64,000 nucleotides of DNA from Marsupella aquatica (Eukaryota > Marchantiophyta), in contig OZ316892.1 in NCBI GenBank assembly GCA_973895155.1, positions 17,360,001 to 17,424,000 on the forward strand. The letters are read 5' to 3'. Below, piece by piece: positions 1 through 11,218 of the stretch (position 1 is its first letter; every line of letters starts with the position of its first letter). The notes below the pieces were generated by a model, which saw nothing but the letters and a program-made list of their open reading frames with translations, was not told the DNA's origin and ran no database searches. The position numbers and the translations under genes were made by a program.

Positions 1-555
1 CTTGGTTGACATTTTTCCCAATAAACAAAGTTCATAGATGCTACTTGAGTGCCCTGTGAGTGGAGTTGGCCTATCCATCAAATCAATTGGTGAATGACAA
101 TTGCTCCATCTACTACCATACTTCTGTCTTATTTGGACAATACGACCCAACCAAAAATATTTCTTATCTGCTAAGATTGCCTCCACAACAACCTTACTAT
201 TTCCTTTCCCTCCCTTCCCTTTTCCTGATCTAGTACTTGGAGTAGGATTATCATCAGACTCAAATGCAATTGCACAATCAGTGCCAACATCAACAAAACA
301 TGAGTTAGGATTGGCTTCTTGCACTTTTCTCTTGCGAGTACTATAGTATAACACTTGTTTCACCCTTGTCAGCCTATCTTTTGACAAATGTGGATTGCCT
401 ACCAGCTGGCTTACTAGAGTGGACTTATAAATCACCTTGCCTTCATAAATAACAGTCGACACTACCTTGGTACAGCATGGACAACTGATCCAAACACATG
501 CATGCCAAACTTCGTGGCCTAATGTCTCAAGCTCGTCTGAGGGGTCTACACCAAA
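1..555 (-). CDS. Partial open reading frame of unknown function, runs off left edge
   Basis: On the minus strand a frame stays open for 185 codons from just after a TAG at 558-556 to the window edge. The reading looks protein-like: near the start comes a Trp/Cys-rich stretch (VWISCPCC), then a Ser/Thr/Gly/Lys-rich linker (GKGKGGKGN), then a basic block (WLGRIVQIRQKYGSRW). There is no convincing ATG at its beginning, so it is probably an internal exon or part of a transposon protein. I do not recognise a named domain. It sits among mobile elements, 230 bp from a MITE copy, so transposon origin is a fair alternative to a host gene. The length of the open frame is seen directly; everything about function is unknown. 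Confidence 0.4.
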
Positions 556-787
556 CTATAAGTCATCTCTGTGTTCATCATCTGAATGCATCTCAAGAAC
601 AACACGGGGAACAACAATGGGATCTATTCAGATCATCCTCAAAATCTTCCAACTCATGAAAGTCTCCAGTTGGGTAAGGACCTATGGGATCTGGTGGTTG
701 GTGCTCTACTTGCTAATAGTTATGCACTTGATCTCGGCTGAAACTTGAACTTCAAACTCAGCTGCACTCAACTTGGCTTACTAGCTA

Positions 788-1083
788 CTCGGGGGTCTCA
801 CTATATGGGGACCTCCCCATCGCCTGCGACGTTTTTAGGCCTTGGACCCCCTAAAATGTAAGTTTTTTAATAATTTTTTAACCCCTATAAAGTTGGAATA
901 TTCTTGGAATATTCTAAAACTTGGATTAAAAAGACCCTAATGTTCTTATAAATCTCAAAATTGAATTTAAAAGACCCTATTGTTCTTCTACAAAAATTCT
1001 TAAGTCTTCCCTTAGAACCAATAAAATGACCTTATCCTTCATCGCACGTGATATGTCATTTTTGTGGAAGTGAAACCCCCGAG
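788..1083 (+). mobile_element. MITE copy 1 (hAT-like, 8-bp TSD)
   Basis: This 296-bp element begins CTCGGGGGTCTCACT and ends AGTGAAACCCCCGAG, giving terminal inverted repeats of about 15 bp with one mismatch. It is flanked by a perfect 8-bp direct repeat ACTAGCTA (780-787 and 1084-1091). It is AT-rich inside and has no coding capacity. Two further copies lie at 2857-3138 and 3311-3607. An 8-bp target duplication with short inverted ends fits the hAT superfamily among plant DNA transposons, although the terminal bases are not the usual CAGGG type, so the superfamily is inferred. Confidence 0.88.
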
Positions 1084-1091
1084 ACTAGCTA

Positions 1092-2127
1092 TTGCTGTCC
1101 AAGCAAAGGTTCAAAAGCAATACCCGCACAATAACGCCAAGCAATAGTTGCACGACAATGTCGATCAAGAGCTTGTTGTCAAACAGTAGCAACTGAACTC
1201 ACTTCAAGCTCAATGTGGAACAGTAGCAGCTCCCTCACAATTGCCAAAACACAATGTCAAATAACACAACTCAATGTGGAACAGTTCAAGCAACTCACTT
1301 CAAGCTCATTGTGGTCCGACATAGCAGCTCGTGCGATCCCTCACAACTGCCACAACTCCCACTGACAGCGCGTAGCAACTCCCCGGCCAGCTCAATGTAG
1401 CACATTATTTAGCAAATCCCACACGACTCAACAACTCAATTGACAGCCGATAGTCCACAACCTCTTGATTGAAAGTCGACAGCAACTCCCCAGCTCAATC
1501 TCAAACATCTGCAAACTTCAAGCTCAATGTGGAATGCAACTGCTCCCTCACGACTACCACAACTCCCTCAAACATGACTACCACACCTCCCTCACGACTG
1601 CCATAGCTCCTGTCTCTCGGTCAATAGCGCGCAACAGCTCTGCTTCACTAGGAGCAAACACCTGAAAGCATATCTCAAAAGAAATGAGATTGATATGATA
1701 GACAAACAAAGGAAGGCCCGCAACAGAGCAACTTGCATACGTATATGATTGTGGGTGGGGCCGGTCAAATGGATAGTGGAGGGAAACGGCATGGGAGTGG
1801 CACGAGAGTGGACTGACAAGAGGCAATGTATGGAGGAAAATGACACACCTAAAATGGGACAATTTCAAACTAGTGAAACCCAAGTCAAACCCTAAAACAT
1901 CCCTTCGGGGACATCCGATAAAGTCAAACCCTAAAACATGAGTCCCCCAAAAACTAGACCGATTTAAACCATTCCCAAATTCTTGCCTCTAACATGTACA
2001 TGACTTTGGAAAATATATAGGAAATTTATGCATGCCATGTGTACCAATCATATAGTGACACGTGTACTTAGCATAATTCAACACAAAGATACCCTAACTT
2101 CCTTGTATGTCTTCCATTTACATAGTC
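1092..2127. other. No gene seen; irregular short repeats
   Basis: From about 1150 to 1640 the sequence repeats variants of 'CAACTC', 'TTCAAGCTCAATGTGGAA' and 'CTCCCTCACGACT' at irregular spacing, giving a low-complexity, CA-rich stretch. Short open frames here on both strands look like by-products of this repetition. 1880-2127 holds nothing I recognise. Confidence 0.5.
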
Positions 2128-2288
2128 ACAAATACTAATATGCCTACTGTTCTTAAAAGTAGCCCAAGATATTAAATTGATCCTATTGTTCTTACACAAA
2201 TCTTCTTAAGTCTTTCTTAGAATCCAATTAACGGACCCTATACTTTGTTGCACGTGATGTGCAATTTTTGTGAAGTGAGGCCCCCAAG
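2128..2288 (+). mobile_element. Decayed relative of the MITE (3' half)
   Basis: This stretch resembles the right half of the MITE family: 'CCTATTGTTCTT', 'AAGTCTTTCTTAGAA', 'CACGTGATGTGCAATTTTTG', then the end GTGAAGTGAGGCCCCCAAG. It is more diverged than the other three copies. No matching left end or 8-bp duplication was found, so the left boundary is approximate and the copy looks truncated. It sits within the linker region of the copia remnant to its right. Confidence 0.5.
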
Positions 2289-2856
2289 CCTTCTTGTCAA
2301 TGACACCAACTGATCTGCATTTGTTGGTACAATCTGAAGCTTAGCAGAATCCACTTGCTGCTCTTGTTCCTCTAGCATATGAACCAACTCCATGTTTTGA
2401 GCACTTTCTTCTCTTTGATCATATACCACATGATCAATCTCCCCCTCAACAAGATTCAGGATAGGAGATTTTCCTTTGTCAGTGCAAGAGACCTGAGTCC
2501 TTTCCCCTCCTTTAATTTAATAATCTGGATTCATTGAAAGAAATATCCCCATTGATAACGAGTTTACATGCAATAGGATCTCATAGTTGGTAGGCCTTTA
2601 CATCACTCTGATACCCAAGAAAAAATATATTTTTTGGATGTAGGATATATGCATCACTTCCAAAAACTACCAAGCCATGATAGTTTGTTTGTTGCTTATA
2701 ATGCATTTCAAATGATATTTTAAAATTGATTGCACTAGAAGGAGAAAATTTACCAAATAAGCTGTAGTATTGACAATTTTTGCCCAAAATTCGTGTAGTA
2801 AACCTGTTTGACTCAACATAGTTTGTGATTGCTCCAACTACTCCGTGACCGCTCCA

Positions 2857-3138
2857 CTCGGGGGTCTCACTATATGTGGACCTCCCCATCACTTGCAACA
2901 TTTTTAGGCCTCGAACCCCCTAAAATGTAAGAAAAAAATTTATTTTTTATACCCTATAAAGTTGGAATATTCCAATTGGATCAAAAAGACCCTAATGTTC
3001 TTAGAAGTCTCAATATTGAATTAAAAAAACCCTATTGTTCTTCTACAAAAATTCTTAAGTCTTCCCTTAGAACCAATAAAATGACCCTATCCTTCGTCGC
3101 ATATGATATGTCATTTTTGTGGAAGTGAAACTCCCGAG
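2857..3138 (+). mobile_element. MITE copy 2
   Basis: A 282-bp copy in the same orientation as copy 1, with ends CTCGGGGGTCTCACT and AGTGAAACTCCCGAG. It is flanked by CCGCTCCA (2849-2856) and TCGCTCCA (3139-3146), an 8-bp target duplication with one mismatch. It interrupts the minus-strand copia integrase remnant. It carries no coding sequence. Confidence 0.87.
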
Positions 3139-3310
3139 TCGCTCCAACAATATTTCATTGAGCCTCTGAGCAACACCATTCTGCCATGGAATATAAATTG
3201 TGTTAAGATGACGAGTTATCCCCTATTTTGCACAATAATCATCAAATTCCACTAAAGTGTACTCCCCGCCATATATTGTCTAACCTCAAACTCTTCACCC
3301 TTGTATCCAA

Positions 3311-3607
3311 CTTGGGGGTTTCACTTCCACAAAAATGGCATATCACGTGCGACGAAGGATAGGGTCATTTTATTGGTTCTAAGGTAAGACTTAAGAATTT
3401 TTGTAGAAGAATAATAGGGTCTTTTAAATTCAATTTTGAGACTTATAAGAACATTAGGGTCTTTTTAATCCAAATTTTAGAATATTCCAAAAATATTCCA
3501 AATTTATAGGGGTTACAATTTTTATTTTTTTTCTTACATTTTAGGGGGTTCGAGGCCTAAAAACGTCGCAGGCGATGGGGAGGTCCCCATATAGTGAGAC
3601 CCCCGAG
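3311..3607 (-). mobile_element. MITE copy 3 (inverted)
   Basis: A 297-bp copy in the opposite orientation to copies 1 and 2. It begins CTTGGGGGTTTCACT and ends AGTGAGACCCCCGAG. The perfect 8-bp target duplication is GTATCCAA (3303-3310 and 3608-3615). It interrupts the same copia integrase remnant as copy 2, only 172 bp from it. It carries no coding sequence. Confidence 0.88.
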
Positions 3608-3674
3608 GTATCCAAACACTTAATCGTGTTTCCAGTTTGATATTGTGTGTTCATTTGAGATCACGGGATTTTAG

Positions 3675-4115
3675 CTTCCACTCCTACTATTGCTCTTGGA
3701 TATATTTTTGCCCTTTTTGGATTTCATTTTGAGAGTGCCTCAATGTACATACATTGAATACACGTTGAAATCTTCACAACTATTGTCACCAAGACAAATT
3801 CATATGGTGCCTAAGTCATCTAACATCCCAAGCTTCTGTTTGAGCTTTAATTTGATCCAAATATGCAAGAACATGCAACTTCCATTCCTACTGTTGCTCC
3901 TTGATAAATTTGTGCCCATTTTGGATTTAAGCTTGCCATTGTAGCCTCAATGTACATACACAAAATACATTTCAAAAACCGCATAGCTATTGTCACCAAT
4001 CTCATCTGGTGCATTTGTTTGACATTCCAAGTTTTTGATTGCGCTTTGATCCAAACATGCACAAACATGCAACTTCCAATCCTGATGGTAAAGTCTTGGA
4101 TTCCCTTTTTGGGTT
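3675..4115. repeat. Diverged tandem repeat, ~200-bp unit
   Basis: Two units (3675-3878 and 3879-4072) plus the start of a third each begin CTTCCAxTCCT and contain 'GCCTCAATGTACATACA', 'CTATTGTCACCAA' and 'TTTGATCCAAA'. The copies differ at many sites, so the duplication is old. No coding potential is evident. Confidence 0.7.
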
Positions 4116-4153
4116 TTTAACTCACTCTTGCCCCAACTCTTGCCTCAAATATA

Positions 4154-4530
4154 TGTTGGGAAAATTGCCAACCAGGATCGACCTAATAGTCACATCAACA
4201 ATGCGCACGCCAACAACTCATGCACATTCACCATGAGACTACACAACATATAAGTGGTTCACCCGGATGGGCTTCGTCCACTGTCGTCGAGGACATCACT
4301 AATGATCAAATCATACATGGTCCATTGTAGCCTCCTCCGCGGAGCTCTAAGGCGTATCTCCTCTCTAGGTCTTTCACCAAAGACCTCACTGTGTAGAATG
4401 ACTTCCACATTGGAACTCTCTAAGCTATTATGCCTACTCGAGTGAGCCACTCCACAAACTGTGCTAGTGTCTAACTAGAGCTAATGCTAACCGCAGTTAG
4501 CCAAGTACAAGGTAGAGGCAATACCTAACA
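4154..4530. mobile_element. Solo LTR with 5-bp target duplication
   Basis: The 377-bp segment begins TGTTGGG and ends CCTAACA, the usual TG...CA form of a retrotransposon LTR, and is bracketed by the direct repeat ATATA (4149-4153 and 4531-4535). No internal element sequence or second LTR is present, so it is best read as a solo LTR left by recombination. Short open frames inside it are not genes. The family is unknown. Confidence 0.7.
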
Positions 4531-4535
4531 ATATA

Positions 4536-5930
4536 GGCTGAATTCACTCTGCAAACTGCACAACTCCCTTGCATTCCCACTCAGCTCCATTCGTATCCCT
4601 TGTGGCAGATTTGCTCCCTAGATTCAACCTGTAGGTATTGAATTTTGAGTTCCTTCCCCACCTCTGAAATGGAAGCCTGTTGCTCCAACCGTTTCTCACC
4701 AGCTTGTGTTGAAATTGTTTCGAGGAACTCACCTTATAGTCCCCCATGCTTATTTTTCACCCCCACCCCAGATTATGCACCCTTAGTCACCGTCTAGGGG
4801 CTTCACTCCAGACGGTATGCCTAAACAATAGCTTTTCATTGCGTTTTACTAGACAGTAAGATTAAGTCCTGTTATCAGAGCATTATGGACAATAAGAAAA
4901 CCTCAAAACTCAACCTGAAGCTCACTTTTGGGGGCATTATGGCACACAATGCCCTTTAAACACAACTTTACTATATATGTAAAGACTTGTGTGAGTTTTG
5001 ACTTTGTAGGTTTTAGCGCATTGTTCCTACAGCACACACCTTGCTTTGAGGAGGACATTATGCAATGAAGCACCAATCTAGGCCTAAGTAACTCAAAGTC
5101 CCAAAGTTTACCATGTAAAGCAAAAGGCAAATTTTGCTTATTTTTGCATGGCCTACAATCCTGGATTTTTAACGTATTCTTTACACACTATTAATGCATG
5201 ACCTTAACTTCAGTAATTTTTCTTGTTTTTTTCTGGTTACGTGCGTTGGCCATAATATCTCAATATTGGGCTAAAGCCCTCTAACATGACATAATATCTG
5301 GCAATGCCCTCTAACCAGAACATCACCCTTTTCAAACTCAAAAGTTTTTAAAAGCTTCATCACTCGTACCATCACTTGGAATAAGTTTTAAGATCCGAAG
5401 ATTTGTGGAGGGATACTCGTAGTTGGGGACTCGGTTGGGGAGAGTGACGTTGAATTGTACATTATGACTAACCAACATGACTACATGAGCATGTATATCA
5501 AGGACAGATACAATTTAAGTTCAAATAACAACATTTGATTATGGTCCATGCAAGTTTTCTGAGTTTTTTTCAAAAACGAATCTATCTTATATTTGTGAAC
5601 TTGAGAATAGGGATTGAGACCCAAACATGTCAAATCAATTAGATATACTGTTTGAACTCAAACAAACATTCGTTTATGGTCTACCAAGCTCGTGGGAAGC
5701 ATGGTGATCTATCCGAGATTCTTTTTTGAAAATTCCCCTTTTCCTTATTCTGTGAACCTAAAATCAATGCTGTATAATTGTGCCGTTTTGTCTTTTTTGC
5801 ATAATATGCTACATGTATGCTAGCCTGCTTGTTACAAGACAAAATAATGGCCTCTTTACTTATTTTGTCTATAACCTCTTACTCCCCACTTACACTTCCA
5901 TGTCATGGCATAGCATGGTTCTATTAGTAT
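4536..5930. other. No gene seen
   Basis: AT-rich sequence with only short, unconvincing open frames on either strand. I see no splice-supported coding block, no inverted-repeat element and no clear tandem repeat. Confidence 0.4.
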
Positions 5931-5934
5931 CATC

Positions 5935-6295
5935 ACATTGTAATATTTGTCCAGCCCAGTATAAATATAGAATGTTTTGTCCATCTCAGTTTCCAGTCCA
6001 TGCAGGAAGTAACTTCTAGAGAATATTAGCCAAATGAAAAATTACTGTTCCAGTTGTAGTTTCGTGTATCCAGCTGAGAAAGAACATCGAACGTGTTGTC
6101 CATCCCAATTGTAGAGTTTGTCTGTCCAGCGGAGTATAAATGTTTTGTCCATCCCACTTTGGACGAGGAAACTTTTAGCGAATATGAGCCAAATAAAGAA
6201 ATCACTGTTCCAATTGGAAAGAGTATTCGAGCAAAGATGTCACACGTTTTGTCCATCTCAGTTTCCGCGCCCAGTCCATAAAAGGAGGTAACTAT
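5935..6295. repeat. Imperfect direct repeats (TTTTGTCCATCYCA family)
   Basis: The phrases 'TTTTGTCCATCTCAGTTTCC' (near 5970 and 6249), 'TTGTCCATCCCA' (near 6096 and 6145) and 'AATATxAGCCAAATxAA..ATxACTGTTCC' (near 6021 and 6180) recur, showing a degenerate tandem array of two to three units of roughly 140-160 bp. A related phrase occurs again at 7813-7850 and 7920-7957. Confidence 0.6.
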
Positions 6296-7762
6296 CCTCA
6301 TTGTTTTTAGTTAGATCCCACCTCTCTAAAGAGTAATCCCAACTTATGAAAATTAGCTACTGGTCATCATAACTATTATTAACAAAAAATAGTGTTATTG
6401 CAGAAATTAGTGATTTACTAGCACTTTAAAAAAAGTGGAAAAAAACCATTTTGAAAAGCTGGCAAGCATTATAAGATCACTTAAAACTAATCCTTGCTTG
6501 TTTTTCAAAATATATATTTTTCACTAATTTTTCACTCTCGAGTCCAGAATAATTCCCGCAAAGAAGAATAGTGTTATAACAAAATTTAATGTGAGTAGCA
6601 CCAATTCAGGAGTAGAGCTTGAAATTCTATGCTCTAAAATTAGTGTAATGCCAGTTACAGCAAACAATGATTTGTATCCTCCATTAGCCCATTTTCCAGA
6701 GACCCCATTAGCTACAATGGTAGTTTTAAACATGGGAGATCATCGTGATGAAAATTGATAAGGTACCTTCCTAGTATCTTTTTTTTCACAGAAGGTGACA
6801 TTTTGCCAGAGAAAACCCTTTTGAATTTATGCTGGTTACTACAAAACTGAAGTTAGGATAGACCACCATGTTGGACACCCTGCTCCTGATGACCACATTT
6901 TGGTGGTCCATTGGGAGTTTGGGGCCATAACTCGAAGATTATGAGTACTAAAATACACAACTGGAGCCCAAATAGAGACATGAAGAAAACACAGCCCAAA
7001 TATTTTCATGTTAAGACAATGAAAATTAATTGATTGAAATTTCCCTGACTGGCCAAAAATTCACCATCACTTTAATATAAGTGTAACTTACTTACTCCAC
7101 TAGAATATACCCCAAAACTAAAAGATTTGAGTTTAACAACATCAAATTATTTTAATTAAACTAAAAAAATGGTATATGTTGTCCATGGACCAACATGCCT
7201 GGTCCATAGGGCCTTCAAATTCTGGTAACTACAGTTAGGGTCTTTGTAGTTCTGATTTGTATTCTGGGCCTGACTGCAAAAAATAGTGACCAAAATTACG
7301 GCTGGGACATGGCTTTTCAGGCATGTGTAAGCCAAGGAGGGGGAGGTGGGTTAGCTGACATAGGAAGGTAACATTGCCACGAGGGCTTATCTTACTTATA
7401 AACGAACTATAAGCTAGAGTGGTTGTCTAGGCTTCTAGAGTGAAGCCTCTAGATCATAACTCCATGACATTTCTATTTGCATTAAATGAGTTCTATGCCC
7501 ACACCATAACATAGAGAGATGTGCATAGAAAAATATGGTATGTTATGAATCATTATTAAAATGGTGATATGCATGATAAATTTTTTTATCACTCAAAGAA
7601 TATGAATAAAATATGTATTTTGATGATATTTTTATTGTCCTGAACCCTTTTCACATTCAAAAAACATGTAGTTAGGCTAGTAAAGAAAAATCCTGGGAAA
7701 AGAAGTGTGATGGCCAACTTCGTGTACTGGACACTTTAAGCCTGCAGCCTCGCCACAAACTC
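6296..7762. other. No gene seen
   Basis: AT-rich sequence without a supported gene. The segment 7375-7460 resembles 50935-51025 (see findings), which suggests a dispersed repeat. Confidence 0.4.
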
Positions 7763-7974
7763 TTGGCCCGACTACAAGCCCGGTTCTTTGTAAAGTTTGA
7801 GACGCCCTACTCTATTAGCCAATATTGAGCCAAATAAAAAATCACTCTTCCCATGTACTAAAAAATTCCTTGGCCCGACTACATGCCCGCTTCTTGTACG
7901 GTTGCGCCTCCCTACTCTATTAGCCAATATTGAGCCAAATAAAAAATCACTCTTCCCGTGTACTAAAAAATTCC
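7763..7974. repeat. Tandem duplication, 107-bp unit x2
   Basis: Two adjacent units (7763-7869 and 7870-7974) each start TTGGCCCGACTACA and contain 'CTACTCTATTAGCCAATATT' and 'ATCACTCTTCC'. They differ at only about a dozen positions, mainly in the middle. Confidence 0.85.
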
Positions 7975-8394
7975 GTTGCCACAGACACTAAATATAAGAC
8001 ACAAACTGGAAGGGTTTTACGATGTCATGAGGTCCTGCTAAAGTTATTGACCGAGTTGTTTGAATTCGCTAACATCGTGTTGGTGGTGGTCCATCAGATC
8101 TGCCGGCCCGATGCCCTGCGGCAGTAGTGCTGGTCTGCCCCCGCCAATCTGCCATCGCCATCGCCACTGCCAGGCTGAAAGCTCGAGCTGAAATCCAGCC
8201 TGGTCCTGAGGCGCCGCCGGGAACTTCCCAATGCGGTGGTGGGAAAATGCTCTGACGGGCCGACCGGATGCTACTCTCACGTTGTCACAATTCGTCGGAG
8301 CAGGTGAGAGGTGATGGCCTGACGAGGAGAGGCACATTCATTCTTCGATGGAGTCAGTTTGGCGCTTTGAAACTCCCTCGTTGTTCTCTGTGTC

Positions 8395-8416
8395 TCGCTC
8401 TCTCTCTCTCTCTCTA
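8395..8416 (+). promoter_or_regulatory. CT-rich tract upstream of DUF3511 gene
   Basis: A (CT)n run lies about 245 bp before the ATG at 8660. Pyrimidine tracts of this kind are common near plant transcription starts and in 5' UTRs. That it acts for this gene is inferred from position only. Confidence 0.35.
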
Positions 8417-8659
8417 CTAGTGTGAATCCTTCGGATGCGGATGCGACCTCATTGGCGCCGAATGGGATTTTTTTCGATTTGAAGCCACTGTACTATTACA
8501 CGACGAAGAGCCGTGGGAAGAGAGCGGAACGGGCTGATTTGGTGGTGGGCGAGGTCGCGCGCCACTGATCGAGTTGAGAATCAAAGAATTGGCGCTGGAG
8601 GACGGGAAGTGTTCGTCAAGCTGGCAGGCAAGGCGGGACCTCCTTCCAAGAGCTACTCG

Positions 8660-8920
8660 ATGGCGATGGAGCGCCACGGGGAGTCGTACTACGGTGGTAA
8701 TTATGGGGGATCGTTCCAGGAGCCTTACCAAATGAAGCGCAACAAGGCTACGAAATCGAAGGTCTGGGATATGAGGATGCAGGATCCAGAAATGCAGCGC
8801 AAGAAGCGTGTTGCTTCATACAAAGTGTACACTGTGGAAGGGAAAGTGAAGGCTTCGGTCAGAAGCGGTTTGCGGTGGATTAAGAATAAGTACATTGACA
8901 TCCGTTACGGTTGGTGGTAA
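8660..8920 (+). CDS. DUF3511 domain protein
   Basis: A single-exon gene of 86 codons. The C-terminal half is the hallmark of the plant DUF3511 family: a basic block (KRVASYKVYTVEGKVKAS) followed by RWIKNKY and an RYGWW end. The N-terminus is Gly/Tyr-rich (GESYYGGNYGG). The frame is open upstream to 8513, but I chose the ATG at 8660 (MAMERHGESYY) because the upstream part (MGRERNGLIWWW) is not family-like and probably 5' leader. DUF3511 proteins are small plant proteins without a settled biochemical role. The gene stands alone, between degenerate repeats and a young copia element. Confidence 0.85.
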   Translation: MAMERHGESYYGGNYGGSFQEPYQMKRNKATKSKVWDMRMQDPEMQRKKRVASYKVYTVEGKVKASVRSGLRWIKNKYIDIRYGWW

Positions 8921-10919
8921 TATTCGCACCGCTCATTCTGTCTCGACCTTCACAGCCAAGTGAAGGATCCTCATAGGGATCGTGACTGTAGTAATTGGAG
9001 GATAAGTTCCCCAGTTTCGTAAACGCGGCCAATTTTTTTCTTTCGGATGCTCATTTTACTGCTGAGCATTCTGATATGGGCGAGTCAAATAAATGTTACC
9101 TTGCCGGTGATGACTCGCGCGGGGTCCTCCATTTGGAACGAACGTGAACAAAGTCAAGGAGCCAGTCATCGTGTTTTAGATCAAGGAGTGCTGAGGTGAC
9201 GCTCGCCAGGATTGTCACAGCCGATGCTCTGGATGAATCTGAGTGACCAGCCAAAACTCTCTCCGTCATGCGCGTTCGCTTGTTATGACGTTGCCGGCAA
9301 ATGGACTGGATGATCGATTGAAGGCTTTTGGGCCACTTTGTACAGTTTGCACTATTCTTTCACTTTGTGTTTGTAAGATTCATGGGTTCATTCGTTCGGT
9401 ATGTCGAGCGACGTCTTTCCCTCTTGTTAATGTGAGGAGGTTTGACACACTGAATCAGAGCCTGCGGACAGGAAGCTTCCGGCCTCCCTGAAATCTCAGT
9501 CGAGGGCTACCGCAGGGAATTAGGGACTCATGCTGTTCATGAGCTGATATGAGAAGTGGATTAGATATGGAATCCCTTGGATCCACACTGCTGGAATTGG
9601 TCAGGCGGCTGATGGTCAAAGACTGTTGACTCACGGAGTCTTATCTTGCCGGCCGACACGAGAAGAAACGTTTCCCTGTTTTCAAAATTCCCTGGGTTAT
9701 AATTTTCTCATAGAAGCAATAAGATTGCCGCCAGGAACACGTTGTTTCCACATTTGAGCTTCTCTTAATTTTACATTTGAGCTTCTCTACCGAACTCTGC
9801 ACATTGCTCGTTAGACCGACTCATGCCGAGTGTTGCTTGATCGTTGTTTTCCGGACCAGTATCCACGGAAGTCCGTGAATGTCTTGCTGCGCGGCTGGAT
9901 TTGTGTTATAGAACTTATCACCCGGAATGAAGCTGTCAGCAATGTCCGTTCCATCCGCACCTTTGTTAGGACTGCTGCTTGTATAAACGGATTCCGATGG
10001 CACGTTCCTTTTGATTTTTCTTACCGTTGCAGATTTCTCGAATCTCTGGAAATGTTCTGAATAAAACGTCGTAGGCAGATTTTGATATGATTTGGCAAAA
10101 CCTTTCGGTCGAATGGGGATTTGGTTGTTTATGTAATTCACGATTCAGTGCAAGAATTTTTCGCATATAGGCCGGTCACGGAATTCCTCCAAGAAGGGGC
10201 CAGTCAAAGGGGCCAGTCTAATTTACAGGGTCGGTGAAACGCTACATTATGCTCCAGGTGCTTTGAATTCGACCTTGACCAGGCGTTTACCATTGCGAGA
10301 AATGCCTGTGATTCCTGTTACTGATGTACAATTTTCTTGAGTCCGAATGGCATCCCTCTCACGTTGAGTCATGCAAACTGTCACTTCCCGGTGCATAATT
10401 CAATTCCAGAATCTCCTGTCCCTCGGCACGAATCTCTGACATATTTTCAAATGGTCATGAACTTTCTCTTACCGGTTTCAATATTTTGATTATTGAACGC
10501 CGAATGTGAAAAACTTATGTTTGAATGACTAGTTTGGTGAAGTTATGGCACCTCTCTGATGAATCGGCGGATTATTTATCGGGCGAGGTTTGAGTTGCTT
10601 CGACGGCAAGGCGATCAAGGGATTGATCCATATCATAATGCCAATCATGTTAGTAGTTTGTGTTCCGACTCTTAATTAATGCGGACGTTAGTGATCTTCT
10701 ACCGCATTGGATTCTGTGAATCTCAGTCGATGAAACCCACCAACCTTCTGTACCGTTATTCCGTCCGAAGGAGTTCATGATTGTAGGGATCGATTCTTCC
10801 ATATTCCAAGTCACCAACCGCCGCGTGGTGCCGGATCGCAAGTCCAGTACCGCGTACTACTGTCCAAACGCTCTAGACAGTCAGCAGGTTCGTGCTCAAC
10901 TCCACGACTGACATCATGC
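8921..10919. other. 3' flank of DUF3511 gene and intergenic DNA
   Basis: The first few hundred bases are presumably the 3' UTR of the DUF3511 gene. The rest has a more balanced base composition than the AT-rich repeats to its left but only short open frames that overlap each other on both strands. The copia element inserted at its right end. Confidence 0.4.
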
Positions 10920-11218
10920 TGAAGAGAACAAGTTTATTGATCTCCTGTGATGAGTGGGAAAGGGGAGGCGGGGCCCCCACATAAATACATGCCAGAGATA
11001 CAGATGGATTTTAATCCATTAGGAGGTAGAACATAGATCTACGGTGAAATGTGATACGTACAGGGCACGTCCCTACTAATCATCAAAGCAAGCAAGCGGA
11101 TAACAAGCCGTAATATCCGGGGGAGTGGACACAGCAGAACAGCCTGATACAATCATACTTCTCACTTAGAAGCGCATGGTACTTTGCTATGAATCATGAA
11201 GCAAAGTGACTGTCAACA
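10920..11218 (-). repeat. 3' LTR of copia element
   Basis: A 299-bp LTR (plus strand TGAAGAGAAC...TGTCAACA), identical by eye to the copy at 15854-16152. As the element reads on the minus strand, this is its downstream LTR. Confidence 0.97.

Larger units (their letters stand above)
2289..3690 (-). mobile_element. Degenerate Ty1/copia integrase fragment, broken by two MITEs
   Basis: Read on the minus strand, the pieces outside the two MITEs join into a copia integrase: the block before the catalytic Glu (KSLRLDN), then GEYTLVEFDDYCAK, then QNGVAQRLNE (normally QNGVAERxN), then the downstream motif VFGSDAYI...IFFLGYQSDVKAYQL and an acidic linker. It is dead: a frameshift lies just before GEY, an in-frame TAG follows CAK, and a stop follows AYQL. 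MITE copy 2 splits it after the QNGVA block and copy 3 splits it upstream of KSLRLDN. No LTRs were found for this fragment, so its true ends are uncertain. Confidence 0.75.

Noticed and set aside
8044-8337. 97-codon frame, minus strand, upstream of the DUF3511 gene
   Set aside because: It is a GC-rich promoter-side shadow with no domain; divergent transcription cannot be supported.
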